Shown here: positions 1 through 7,666 of the stretch, one piece after another
Layout: every line of letters begins with the position of its first letter
How positions within the stretch are numbered: position 1 is the stretch's first letter
NCBI RefSeq assembly: GCF_034676545.1
Contig: NZ_JAUCBZ010000015.1
Span: 2,449,001-2,513,000, forward strand
Source: Pararhodobacter sp.
Lineage (GTDB): Bacteria > Pseudomonadota > Alphaproteobacteria > Rhodobacterales > Rhodobacteraceae
Length of the DNA: 64,000 nt
Direction: 5' to 3'
Program-made: the position numbers and the translations under genes
The notes under the pieces: generated by a model
What the model saw: only the letters and a program-made list of their open reading frames with translations
Databases searched by the model: none
What the model was told of the DNA's origin: nothing

Positions 1-15
1 ACGATTTGTTGGCAT
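1..15 (-). CDS. Start of a gene cut by the window edge, in the soxW position
   Basis: Only the first five codons (MPTNR) are inside the window. They follow a strong ribosome binding site (GGAGGAGG read on the minus strand, about 21-28) and lie 23 bases after the soxV stop, so the gene is very probably co-transcribed with soxV. In Paracoccus-type sox loci the gene after soxV is soxW, a periplasmic thioredoxin; that identity here is inferred from position alone. Confidence 0.5.
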
Positions 16-38
16 TTTGGCCTCCTCCTTGGGCGATG

Positions 39-776
39 TTAACCGATCGAGGCCATCCACGGCATTACCTCGATCATCCATTGCGCGATATAGGCGACGG
101 AATTCGTGGCGATCAGAATCGCGAACACGATCAGCATCACGCCCATGATCTTCTCGACATATTGCAGCTTGTTGCGGTGGCGTGAGACCCAGTTGAGGAA
201 CGGCCGCGCGAACAGGGCGGCGATCACGAAGGGCAGGGTCATCGCCATGCCATACACGAACAGCAGCATGGCGCCGCGCGTGATGTCGCCCATGCCCGAC
301 GCGATCATCAGGATCGCCGCCAGTGCCGGGCCGACGCAGGGTGTCCAACCAAAGCCAAAGGCGAGGCCCATCACATAGCTGCCGATCACCGATTTTGGCG
401 CGCCGGCGTTCTCGATCCGCGCCTGACGATACAACAGAGAGATTTTCAGCACGCCGAGAAAATGCAGGCCGAACACGAACAGCACAGCCGCGGCGACCCA
501 TTGCAGCGTGTCGCGCCATTCCAGAAAGGCCTGACCGAGCGCCGTGGCACCCATGCCCAGCAGCACGAAGATCGTTGTCACACCCAGCGAAAACGCCAGT
601 GCAGACAGAACCAACCGCCGCTGAGCGCCGGGTGCCAGCCCTTGATCCGCGCGCAGTTCCGCCATCGACAGACCGGCCATGTAACACAGGTAAAACGGCA
701 CCATCGGCAAGATGCAGGGCGACAGAAACGAGAGGATCCCGGCAAGGGCTGCGCCACCGAAGCTGATATCAAACAT
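39..776 (-). CDS. soxV: SoxV/CcdA-type thiol-disulfide electron transporter
   Basis: Integral membrane protein of the CcdA/DsbD-beta family (245 aa, the usual CcdA length, about six membrane segments). It moves reducing equivalents from cytoplasmic thioredoxin across the membrane to periplasmic thioredoxins. The two family cysteines are visible: Cys21 in the first segment (motif SPCILP) and Cys147 (motif TPCVGP). The neighbours decide between a cytochrome c biogenesis CcdA and SoxV: it is divergent from soxS-soxR and next to two SoxT-like genes, the Paracoccus soxV arrangement, where SoxV keeps the SoxYZ carrier in its active reduced state through SoxW. AGAGG precedes the ATG. A plain ccdA cannot be excluded on sequence alone. 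Confidence 0.85.
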   Translation of the reverse strand: MFDISFGGAALAGILSFLSPCILPMVPFYLCYMAGLSMAELRADQGLAPGAQRRLVLSALAFSLGVTTIFVLLGMGATALGQAFLEWRDTLQWVAAAVLFVFGLHFLGVLKISLLYRQARIENAGAPKSVIGSYVMGLAFGFGWTPCVGPALAAILMIASGMGDITRGAMLLFVYGMAMTLPFVIAALFARPFLNWVSRHRNKLQYVEKIMGVMLIVFAILIATNSVAYIAQWMIEVMPWMASIG

Positions 777-933
777 GCAGCATCACCTCTTTGGCCGACC
801 TTGCGAGCGACTCTTGCCCGCGCAACTCAATCACATTACAATGTTGTTATGTATCCAAACGCTCGTCAATCGGGAATTGAAGGGTTACACTGAATATCTT
901 GATTCCGACGCGCACCTTTGCAGGAGGACCGAC
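777..933. promoter_or_regulatory. Divergent soxV/soxS promoter region with candidate SoxR operator
   Basis: This 157-bp gap separates the divergent soxV and soxS starts. It holds a perfect inverted repeat, ACATT-AC-AATGT, at 833-844, in AT-rich sequence that contrasts with the GC-rich surroundings. In Paracoccus the ArsR-type repressor SoxR binds the soxS-soxV intergenic region, so this is a sensible operator candidate. Which repeat is used is inference. A weaker repeat (GAAT at 892-895, ATTC at 902-905) lies nearer soxS. Confidence 0.5.
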
Positions 934-1317
934 ATGCTGATCAAACGTCTGACATCTGTTGTTGTCGCTCTGATCCTGAGTGGCCTGTCCGCAATGCCCG
1001 GTTTTGCGCAGGAATTCCGTCTGTTGATGATCGAACAGGTTGGCTGCTACGTCTGCGAGGCGTTCAACCGCGATATCGCCCCGATCTATGAGGCATCGCC
1101 CGAAGGCGAGGTTGCGCCGTTGATCCATGCCGATCTGCGTGGCCCTTTGCCCGACGGGGTAACGCTGCATTCACGGCCTTTTGTGACGCCAACCTTCATT
1201 CTGCTGGATCAGAATGGCACCGAAATCGGGCGCTTGCTCGGGTTTCCCGGCGAAGACTTCTTTTGGCCCTATATCAATGAGATGTTCGCCACGGCGCGGG
1301 CCGCGACCTCGGGTTGA
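934..1317 (+). CDS. soxS: SoxS periplasmic thioredoxin-like protein
   Basis: A 127-residue exported thioredoxin-fold protein. The ATG at 934 is chosen because AGGAGG sits at 922-927 and the product then begins with a classic signal peptide (residues 1-25, ending FAQ). The mature part carries a redox motif C38-Y-V-C41 and a later TP motif (FVTPTF) matching the cis-proline loop of thioredoxins. In Paracoccus SoxS is the periplasmic thiol protein coupled to soxR and needed for full expression or activity of the thiosulfate-oxidising system. It is read away from soxV and followed after 128 bp by soxR. Confidence 0.85.
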   Translation: MLIKRLTSVVVALILSGLSAMPGFAQEFRLLMIEQVGCYVCEAFNRDIAPIYEASPEGEVAPLIHADLRGPLPDGVTLHSRPFVTPTFILLDQNGTEIGRLLGFPGEDFFWPYINEMFATARAATSG

Positions 1318-1445
1318 ACACCCGCCGCGCGATGGTTTGCACCACCATCCCACTCAATTCCTTGCAAATCCCATGATACACTGAACTTTGGTCATGTGAC
1401 GCCAAAGGGCGTTGACGCCATGATCAAGGGTAGAGTGGAGATCGC

Positions 1446-1811
1446 ATGTCGCCAGACGACATGACACAAATTCCGTCGTTCGAACAGGACGTGGATACCG
1501 GGCGCTGCGATGCACCCGGGTCATCGTTTCAACTCGCCCAGGCGCGCGGAGCGGCGGATTTTCTGAAAGCCTTGGGCCACGAGGGGCGCTTGTTGATGCT
1601 GTGCCACCTGTGCGAGCGGGATCTGTCGGTCACCGAGCTCGAGCAGTTGATCATGTCGCGCCAAGCCGCGGTTAGCCAGCAGCTTGCGCGTTTACGCCAT
1701 GAAAAGCTGGTGACGACACGGCGCGACGGCAATCAGATCATCTACTCTCTGGCCGATTCGCGCGTGCGTGACACCATTTTGACCATTCAACGTCTGTTTG
1801 GACGCCCCTGA
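1446..1811 (+). CDS. soxR: SoxR, ArsR-family sulfur-responsive repressor
   Basis: A 121-residue ArsR/SmtB winged-helix protein with the recognition segment at about residues 70-95 (RQAAVSQQLARLR) and a beta-wing ending IIYSLAD, typical of the BigR/SqrR/SoxR group. These repressors sense sulfane sulfur by bridging two cysteines 66 residues apart. Here the first is present as Cys53 (MLCHL), but the residue 66 positions later is Gly119 (RLFGRP), so the second is missing; the other cysteines are Cys21 and Cys56. The start at 1446 has GGAG five bases upstream; an internal Met at 1461 is the alternative. Position between soxS and a SoxT gene supports a sox regulator. Confidence 0.85.
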   Translation: MSPDDMTQIPSFEQDVDTGRCDAPGSSFQLAQARGAADFLKALGHEGRLLMLCHLCERDLSVTELEQLIMSRQAAVSQQLARLRHEKLVTTRRDGNQIIYSLADSRVRDTILTIQRLFGRP

Positions 1812-1908
1812 CGCGCATGACGCCTCGATCTGCCTGATCCAGATCAAGGCGCATTCATGCAGATAACGGCATATCGGGGCGCAGGAATCTTGAGCCGGGG
1901 ATACATCT

Positions 1909-2976
1909 ATGGACAGTTTCATCGCGTTCATCGAATGGATCGGCGAGGCCAACGCGGGTGCTTTGTTCGGCCTGTTGACCGGCGCATTGTTTGGCGTGGC
2001 CGCGCAACGATCCTCGTTTTGCCTGCGCGCCGCGACCGTGGAATTCGCGCGCGGCATCATTGGTGGGCGCGTGGCGGTCTGGTTGCTGACCTTTTCGACG
2101 GCGGTGGTCTGGATACAAGCGGCTCAATGGTTGGGACTGTTCCGATCAAGTGACGCGCGCATGATGGCGGTCGCGGGCTCTTGGTCCGGCGCGATCATGG
2201 GTGGGTTGATCTTTGGCGTCGGCATGGTGCTGGCGCGCGGCTGTTCTGGCCGGCTGCTGGTTCTGGCGGCGACAGGCAACCTGCGCTCGGTGGTCTCGGG
2301 GTTGATCTTCGCGGTCGTGGCGCAAATGAGCCTCGACGGCTGGCTGGCTCCGATTCGCAACTGGTTGGCGGCGCTATGGGTGACGCCGAACGGCCAGAAC
2401 CTGAACCTGCTGACGCTGATCGGGCTGCCTGATATCGCGGGGCTTGCGATGGGGTTGGCCTTGGCCATCGTGGCGATTGTGGTTGCCATGCGCGCGCAAA
2501 TCGGCGTGCGGGTGCTGGTGTTTGCCTCGGGCGTCGGCTTTGCGGTTGCGGCGGGCTGGGTGCTGACCTGGAATCTGGCCGAATTTGCGTGGGAGCCCGT
2601 CAACGTGACCTCGGCGACCTTCACCGGACCCTCGGCCAACACCTTGATGTTCTTTTTGTCGAATACCGAGACGTTGCGCTATGATATCGGCCTCGTGCCG
2701 GGGGTTTTCCTGGGAGCGTTCCTGGCCGCAGCGTTTTCGGGCGAGTTCAAGTTTCAGGGGTTCACCGACGAGTCCAACATGCGCCGCTCGATGACGGGCG
2801 CGGTGCTGATGGGCTTTGGCGGGATGTTGGCGGGGGGCTGCGCGATCGGTGCGGGTGTCACCGGCGGCTCGATCTTTGTCGCCACGGCCTGGCTGGCGCT
2901 GTTCTTCATGTGGGTCGGGGCGATGGCGACGGACCTGTTGATCGACCAGCGCGGGCTTGGCGCGCAAACGGCCTAA
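1909..2976 (+). CDS. soxT: SoxT/YeeE-type (TsuA-like) sulfur-compound transporter, copy 1
   Basis: Polytopic membrane protein of the YeeE/YedE family (355 aa). Family members such as bacterial TsuA import thiosulfate through a relay of conserved cysteines. The three are visible: Cys38 (SSFCLR), Cys112 (ARGCSGR) and Cys311 (AGGCAIGAG), each in a glycine-rich short helix as in TsuA. It lies 97 bp after soxR on the same strand, the usual SoxT position in alphaproteobacterial sox loci, where SoxT is thought to import the sulfur signal for SoxR or substrate sulfur for the cytoplasm. The gap before it contains a short palindrome (GCAT-TC-ATGC, 1851-1860). Confidence 0.85.
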   Translation: MDSFIAFIEWIGEANAGALFGLLTGALFGVAAQRSSFCLRAATVEFARGIIGGRVAVWLLTFSTAVVWIQAAQWLGLFRSSDARMMAVAGSWSGAIMGGLIFGVGMVLARGCSGRLLVLAATGNLRSVVSGLIFAVVAQMSLDGWLAPIRNWLAALWVTPNGQNLNLLTLIGLPDIAGLAMGLALAIVAIVVAMRAQIGVRVLVFASGVGFAVAAGWVLTWNLAEFAWEPVNVTSATFTGPSANTLMFFLSNTETLRYDIGLVPGVFLGAFLAAAFSGEFKFQGFTDESNMRRSMTGAVLMGFGGMLAGGCAIGAGVTGGSIFVATAWLALFFMWVGAMATDLLIDQRGLGAQTA

Positions 2977-3019
2977 GCCGCCCCGAAGAGCCGTGGCCCT
3001 CCGGGGTCGTCAGCGTTTC

Positions 3020-3932
3020 TCAGCTTTCCGTCACGAACCGATAGCCACTGCCGTCGCGTTCCACCCGGCCCAATCCGCCGGGCAGATGGAAACCCGCAAT
3101 GCGCATCTGTTCGCTCGCCAGTTGATCAATCAGCGACACCCGCGTTTGCGCCGCCATTTGCGGATCCTGATCCGAACCCGAGTGCCAATCCGGCCAGGGC
3201 AAAGGCGACATGGTGGTTGCCGATGGCATCGCCGATCACCATCAGGCTTTCGGACCCGTCGCGCAGCTCGAACGCCATGTGACCGGGCGTATGACCAAAG
3301 CTGGCGCGTGCCGCGACGCCGGGCAGGATTTCCTCGCCGTCCTCGAAAAACGTGACCAGATCGGCCACCGCCGCGAGCCTGCGTTGCGCGCCAACGGCAA
3401 AGGATTGGCGTGCCGCGTCAATGGTATCGACGGTGTTGGCGTTGGTCCAATAGTCGAAATCGACCCGCCCCATGAGGATCTGCGCCGCGGGCAGATAGGG
3501 CTCGTCGAAGTCATCCAGCAGGCCCCAGATATGATCCGGGTGACCATGGGTAATGACCAGATGGGTGATATCCTCTGGGTAGAGGCCCATTGCATCCAGT
3601 GTTTCGGGCAGCAATCCAGCGGTCGGTTGAAAATCCGGGCCAGACCCCACGTCGAACAGGATCACCCGGTCCTCGTGGCGCAGCAAGGTCAGGTTGCAGG
3701 GTGGGGTCAGCGCACCCTCGGGCACATTGTATTGTGTCAGGATCGCCTCGACGCCCTCATCGGGCATCGGCCCCAGTATGAAATCGCGTGGCAACACCAG
3801 ATTGCCATCAGTGACCATGTCGATCTGCATACCGCCCAACCGTGCCGTGGTCTGGGCGCGGGCTGGGCGCAGCCCTGATACGGCAAAGGCGGCGGTGCCC
3901 CCCAAAGCGAAAGCACGGCGCGTAATAGGCAT
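3020..3932 (-). CDS. Tat-exported MBL-fold hydrolase (SoxH-like), apparent +1 frameshift
   Basis: A metallo-beta-lactamase-fold protein with a twin-arginine signal at its start (ITRRAFALGG) and the zinc motif HGHPDH (residues 129-134), then a second conserved block GHTPGH. The ATG at 3932 has GGGGA upstream and puts the Tat signal at the N-terminus. After residue 245 (GNHHVAFA) the frame runs into low-complexity sequence and stops at 3126. The expected family ending (PDWHSGSDQDP ... GYRFV) is intact in the next frame down to a stop at 3020. Removing one base within 3194-3197 restores a normal protein of 303 residues. This is either a sequencing error or a recent inactivation. The location between two soxT genes suggests a sulfur role like Paracoccus SoxH. 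Confidence 0.75.
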
Positions 3933-4173
3933 AAGGTCCCCATTCAGTTTGGCCCCGAACCGGAGCGGCAGGTGTGTGATGTCGGCTCGGGTGGGAGAAC
4001 CCCAAGGACGTGCGTGCAACGATACGTTGCTCGCCTCAGAAATCAAGGTCTATTCATGAATATGCATGTTGCGTTTGAGTGCCGGAGCCTGGGGAAAACC
4101 TTCATTCCGGGCTTGCATTCTCTTGCCTGAACCCAGACCCTGCGGCGTCGAAATTTGCAAACTGGAGGCGCAG
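3933..4173. promoter_or_regulatory. Divergent MBL/soxT2 promoter region with 12-bp palindrome
   Basis: This gap of 241 bp lies between the divergent MBL gene and the second soxT and codes for nothing recognisable. It contains a perfect palindrome TATTCATGAATA (4051-4062) followed at once by ATGCAT. The core ATTCATG also occurs in the palindrome before soxT1 (1854-1859 region), so both may be SoxR sites. This is a motif-level inference. Confidence 0.4.
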
Positions 4174-5220
4174 ATGGACAGCATTCCCTATGGCATATGG
4201 GCGGCGCTGGCCGGGTTGATCGGTGGATTGGTTCTGGGCCTGTCCGCGCGGCTGGGTGATTTTTGCACGCTGGGCGCGTTGGAATCGGCGGTCTATGGCG
4301 GTGATCAGCGCCGCTTGCGGATGTGGGGCATCGTGCTGGCCGTGGCGATCGTCGGGACATTCATGGGTGTGCAGAGCGGCCATATCAACCTCATGGAAAC
4401 CTTTTATCACCAGTTTGTCTGGAACCCTTGGGCGTCGGTCATGGGCGGATTGATCTTTGGCTATGGCATGGCGCTGGCCGGCAATTGCGGGTTCGGGGCG
4501 CTGGTGCGGTTCGGTGGCGGCGATTTGCGCTCATTGGTGGTGGTCGTGGTGATGGGGCTGTTCAGCTTCATCACGCTGTCGGGCCCGTTGGCGCGGCTTC
4601 GGGTGGCCCTGTTCGATCAGACCCTGTCGACGGAACCGCAAGGCCTGGCGTATGCGGTCGAAGAAGCCGTCGGTCTCTCGCCGATGATAACCGCAGTGAT
4701 CGTGGCGACGGGGTTTGCCGCCTGGGCGCTGGCCTATGCGCCGCTGCGGCGCGCGCCGGTGAAAATCATCTGGGGCGTGGTTGCCGGGTTGGCCATAGTC
4801 TGGAGCTTTTGGGCGACCAATTGGCTGAACACCGAAAGCTTGGGCGAGGTTCAAGTCGAGGGGTTGTCCTTCACCGCGCCTGTCGGGCGCAGCCTGCTGT
4901 ATCTGATGACCTCGACCGCGGGCGGCTTGAATTTCTCGGTCGGCGCGGTGGGTGGCGTCATGGCGGGGGCCTTGGCCGGGTCGCTCTGGCGGGGCATGTT
5001 CCGTTGGGAGGCGTGCGAAGACCCACGCGAGTTGGGCCGTCAGGTGGGCGGCGCGGCGCTGATGGGCATTGGCGGCGTGATCGCGCTGGGATGCTCGGTC
5101 GGGCAGGGCGTATCGGCCTTTGCGACGCTGGCCTGGTCGGCACCGGTGACGCTGGCGGCGATTGCGGCCGGGGCGTTATATGGGTTGCGCGGCTTGATTG
5201 GCATGGCGCAACCAGATTGA
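4174..5220 (+). CDS. soxT: SoxT/YeeE-type sulfur-compound transporter, copy 2
   Basis: A second YeeE/YedE-family membrane protein (348 aa), only distantly similar to copy 1. Three cysteines occupy the family positions: Cys31 (GDFCTLG), Cys105 (AGNCGFG) and Cys307 (ALGCSVG). The ATG at 4174 is preferred over upstream in-frame starts because GGAGG lies just before it (4164-4168) and the first membrane segment begins at once. It probably imports thiosulfate or another sulfane-sulfur carrier. Having two divergent SoxT paralogs in one locus fits descriptions of paired SoxT proteins with transport and signalling roles, but which does which cannot be told from sequence. A stem-loop follows the stop. 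Confidence 0.83.
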   Translation: MDSIPYGIWAALAGLIGGLVLGLSARLGDFCTLGALESAVYGGDQRRLRMWGIVLAVAIVGTFMGVQSGHINLMETFYHQFVWNPWASVMGGLIFGYGMALAGNCGFGALVRFGGGDLRSLVVVVVMGLFSFITLSGPLARLRVALFDQTLSTEPQGLAYAVEEAVGLSPMITAVIVATGFAAWALAYAPLRRAPVKIIWGVVAGLAIVWSFWATNWLNTESLGEVQVEGLSFTAPVGRSLLYLMTSTAGGLNFSVGAVGGVMAGALAGSLWRGMFRWEACEDPRELGRQVGGAALMGIGGVIALGCSVGQGVSAFATLAWSAPVTLAAIAAGALYGLRGLIGMAQPD

Positions 5221-5228
5221 GCGGCGCC

Positions 5229-5251
5229 AAAGGGCACTTGAAGCGCCCTTT
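5229..5251. terminator. Stem-loop after soxT2
   Basis: AAAGGGC (5229-5235) pairs perfectly with GCCCTTT (5245-5251) around a 9-base loop. It lies between the soxT2 stop and the end of the convergent lipoprotein gene, so it can serve as a bidirectional terminator. Confidence 0.55.
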
Positions 5252-5276
5252 CACATCTGCACCGGAAACTTTGCGT

Positions 5277-5843
5277 TTACGGAATGATGCGTTGATAGCG
5301 CACGCCGGCCAAGGACGCGCCAGCGATCAGACCCGCCTGACCAAAAACCACCGCAATCACGGGTGAGAACATGGTGGTGGTCTGAATGCCTGCCGCGCCG
5401 CCTTCACTTGGCGTTGCATAGCGCAGATCGGCGCTGGCCGCCCAGCCTTCGCCCGCGCGGAAATCAGCCAAGGCCTGCGGTGTCATGAAGAACAGCACAT
5501 GCGCGTATTGCTGGGCGCCAATCTGCAAGCCAACGCTGGCGCGCGTCGCAGAATAATAATCGACGGTTGCGTCATTGATGCGCAGCGCGCCTTGCCCATA
5601 AGCGCCGCCGACAAAGAACCCGGCCTCGGACACCAGCGGCATATACAGAATGCCCTGCGAGTTTTCGAACAGGTTGTCGAGTTCACGATGGTTTTGCCGC
5701 AGGAAATCGCGGGTGGCATCGACACGCCCGTCAAGACGCTCGCCGTTGAAATTGCCCACCGGATTGCCACAGCCCGCCAAAAGAGCCGCTGCACCGCCGC
5801 CGACCAGAAGGCCACGGCGCGAAAGTCGCGTGTGTTGGATCAT
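5277..5843 (-). CDS. SYLF-domain (YSC84/DUF1134-like) lipoprotein
   Basis: A lipoprotein of 188 residues. The start at 5843 is chosen because GAGG precedes it and the product then opens with a twin-arginine-like segment (LSRRGLLVGGG) followed by a lipobox LLAGC. The mature part (residues 60-188: ILYMPLVSEAGFFVGGAYGQGAL, then VGLQIGAQ and a glycine/alanine-rich end) matches the SYLF/YSC84 family, which binds lipids in eukaryotes and has no settled function in bacteria. It is convergent with soxT2 and is probably transcribed alone. Confidence 0.7.
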   Translation of the reverse strand: MIQHTRLSRRGLLVGGGAAALLAGCGNPVGNFNGERLDGRVDATRDFLRQNHRELDNLFENSQGILYMPLVSEAGFFVGGAYGQGALRINDATVDYYSATRASVGLQIGAQQYAHVLFFMTPQALADFRAGEGWAASADLRYATPSEGGAAGIQTTTMFSPVIAVVFGQAGLIAGASLAGVRYQRIIP

Positions 5844-5966
5844 GCTCTGCCTCGTTGTTGCGGCCGAAGTCTTGTGCCCCATAGCCGGAATGCCTCGTAT
5901 GTCATACCTATACGAGACCCGCTGCGCTTTGTCACGCGGAACGCAAAACCTAAGGCAAATCGCCGC

Positions 5967-6965
5967 CTAGTCGCGCAGTGCCGCCGCTGCCGCCGGGGCG
6001 AAATAGGTCAGAACCCCGTCGCAGCCCGCGCGTTTGAACGACAACAGGCTTTCCAGGATCACGGAGTCGCCCAGCCAGCCGTTGGCAATCGCCCCGGCCA
6101 GCATCGCGTATTCTCCGCTGACCTGATAGGCAAAGGTCGGCACGCCAAACTCGTCTTTGACCGCGCGGCAGACATCCAGATAGGGCAGGCCGGGCTTCAC
6201 CATGACCATATCGGCCCCTTCATCGAGATCGCGCGCCACGCAGCGCAACGCCTCGAGCCGGTTGGCCGGGTTGACCTGATAGGTTTTCTTGTCGCCCACC
6301 AGCCGCCCCGAAGCACCGACCGCATCGCGGAACGGGCCATAGAAACCGCTGGCGAATTTCGCGGCATAAGACAGGATCGCGACGTTCTGGTAGCCCGCAC
6401 CCTCGATCGCCTGACGCATCGCGCCGATCCGGCCATCCATCATGTCGGACGGCCCCAGAATATCCGCCCCGGCCTCGCATTGCGCCAGGGCCATCTTGAC
6501 CAGCGCCTCGACGGTTTCATCGTTGAGGATCTGGTCACCGACCACCAACCCGTCGTGGCCGTTGATGTTATAGGGATCCAGCGCGATATCGGTCATCACC
6601 GCCATATCGGGCAGCTCGGCCTTGAGCATCCGGATCGCGCGGTTGGTCAGGTTTTCAGGGTTCCAGGCCTCGGCGCATTCCTCGGTGCGCAGGTCTGGTT
6701 CGGTATAGGGGAACAGACAAATCGCGCCGACACCCAGGGCATGGGCCTCGGCGGCCTTGCGCAACATCACATCCAGTGACAGGCGCGCGACGCCCGGCAT
6801 CGAGGGAATCGGCTCTTCGATGTTGTGGCCTTCGCGGATGAACACCGGCCAGATCAGATCGGCCGCCGTGACGCGGTTTTCGGCCACCAGATCGCGCAAC
6901 GCATGGGTGCGGCGCATCCGGCGCAGGCGGGCAATCGGGAACGGCGCGGGGGTGTGGACGGGCAT
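5967..6965 (-). CDS. hemB: Delta-aminolevulinic acid dehydratase (porphobilinogen synthase)
   Basis: Condenses two 5-aminolevulinate molecules to porphobilinogen in tetrapyrrole synthesis; cytosolic. The 332-residue product carries both Schiff-base lysines, Lys203 (AAKFAS) and Lys257 (VKPGLPY). The metal loop reads TDIALDPYNINGHDG (about 125-139): the three zinc-binding cysteines of zinc-type enzymes are replaced, as in the zinc-independent HemB proteins known from Rhodobacter and Pseudomonas relatives. The start at 6965 (MPVHTP) is preferred because AGGAGG abuts an earlier ATG too closely but sits six bases before this one. Confidence 0.95.
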   Translation of the reverse strand: MPVHTPAPFPIARLRRMRRTHALRDLVAENRVTAADLIWPVFIREGHNIEEPIPSMPGVARLSLDVMLRKAAEAHALGVGAICLFPYTEPDLRTEECAEAWNPENLTNRAIRMLKAELPDMAVMTDIALDPYNINGHDGLVVGDQILNDETVEALVKMALAQCEAGADILGPSDMMDGRIGAMRQAIEGAGYQNVAILSYAAKFASGFYGPFRDAVGASGRLVGDKKTYQVNPANRLEALRCVARDLDEGADMVMVKPGLPYLDVCRAVKDEFGVPTFAYQVSGEYAMLAGAIANGWLGDSVILESLLSFKRAGCDGVLTYFAPAAAAALRD

Positions 6966-7116
6966 CGGCATCCTCCTGTAATTCTGGGTGCCTAGGTGCC
7001 ATGACACCGCGCTGACCTCAAGCCCTGCACACACAACCGGCGCGCCACGTTGGATCGGTGCTTGGCCCCGTCACCTATCGGCGTTAATCAGAGGAACAAC
7101 TGGCAGGGGTTTCGGT

Positions 7117-7644
7117 GTGGATTTCTACTCTACGGTTTTTTCGACAATCGACCTGCGGTCGTTTTCGAACATCTGGTTCTGGATCGCGATCGCAATCGGC
7201 TGGTCCAACATGACGCATTTCATCATCGGCGTGCCCTTTGACATGGTCCAGCGCGCGCGCCGACGCGGTGGACAGGCGATGGCCGATCTGGAGCTCATGG
7301 CGCATTTGCAGGCCCGCCGACGGATGCAAATCATGTCCAGCGCGGGCGTTTGGCTGGTCGGGTTCTGGGCGGCTGTGTTGACCGGGCTCGGAGTGCTGGG
7401 TTTCGGTTATGGCGCGGAATTGGCGCAGGCCGTGACCATGCTGATGGTCCCGATGACCATCGCGGCCCTCCTTGGCATGGGACTTGCGGCGAAACTGGCG
7501 CGCAACCCCTTGACCGGCAAAGCCTTGACCCGCAAGCTTGTCCTGCATCGCGTGTTGATTCAAGCCATTGGTTTGTTGGCCATTTTGATCACGACCATGT
7601 ATGGCACCGTGTACAATCTTTCGATCCCGCTGATGGATCGCTAA
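7117..7644 (+). CDS. Small membrane protein upstream of mfd, function unknown
   Basis: A 175-residue protein beginning VDFYSTVFSTIDLRSFSNIWF with four likely membrane segments (about residues 17-35, 75-95, 103-125 and 150-170) and a basic arginine-rich stretch between the first two (QRARRRGG ... QARRRMQ). The GTG at 7117 is chosen because AGGGG (7105-7109) precedes it and upstream sequence in frame does not look coding. Similar roseobacter proteins are sometimes labelled a component of the SufBCD complex; nothing seen here supports that role. It ends 22 bp before mfd, so the two may be co-transcribed. Confidence 0.65.
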   Translation: MDFYSTVFSTIDLRSFSNIWFWIAIAIGWSNMTHFIIGVPFDMVQRARRRGGQAMADLELMAHLQARRRMQIMSSAGVWLVGFWAAVLTGLGVLGFGYGAELAQAVTMLMVPMTIAALLGMGLAAKLARNPLTGKALTRKLVLHRVLIQAIGLLAILITTMYGTVYNLSIPLMDR

Positions 7645-7666
7645 GACAGAATTTCGAGGACTGGTG

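Noticed and set aside
712..933. Upstream extension of soxS overlapping soxV
   Set aside because: It would hide the signal peptide; AGGAGG and the signal fix the start at 934.
4066..4173. Upstream extension of soxT2
   Set aside because: The added 36 residues look non-coding and GGAGG marks the start at 4174.
5499..6779. 426-codon plus-strand frame over the SYLF lipoprotein and hemB
   Set aside because: Antisense to two supported genes and without recognisable domains.
7117..7644. Naming this gene as part of the SufBCD iron-sulfur complex
   Set aside because: That label circulates for similar proteins, but there are no suf genes nearby and no supporting motif.
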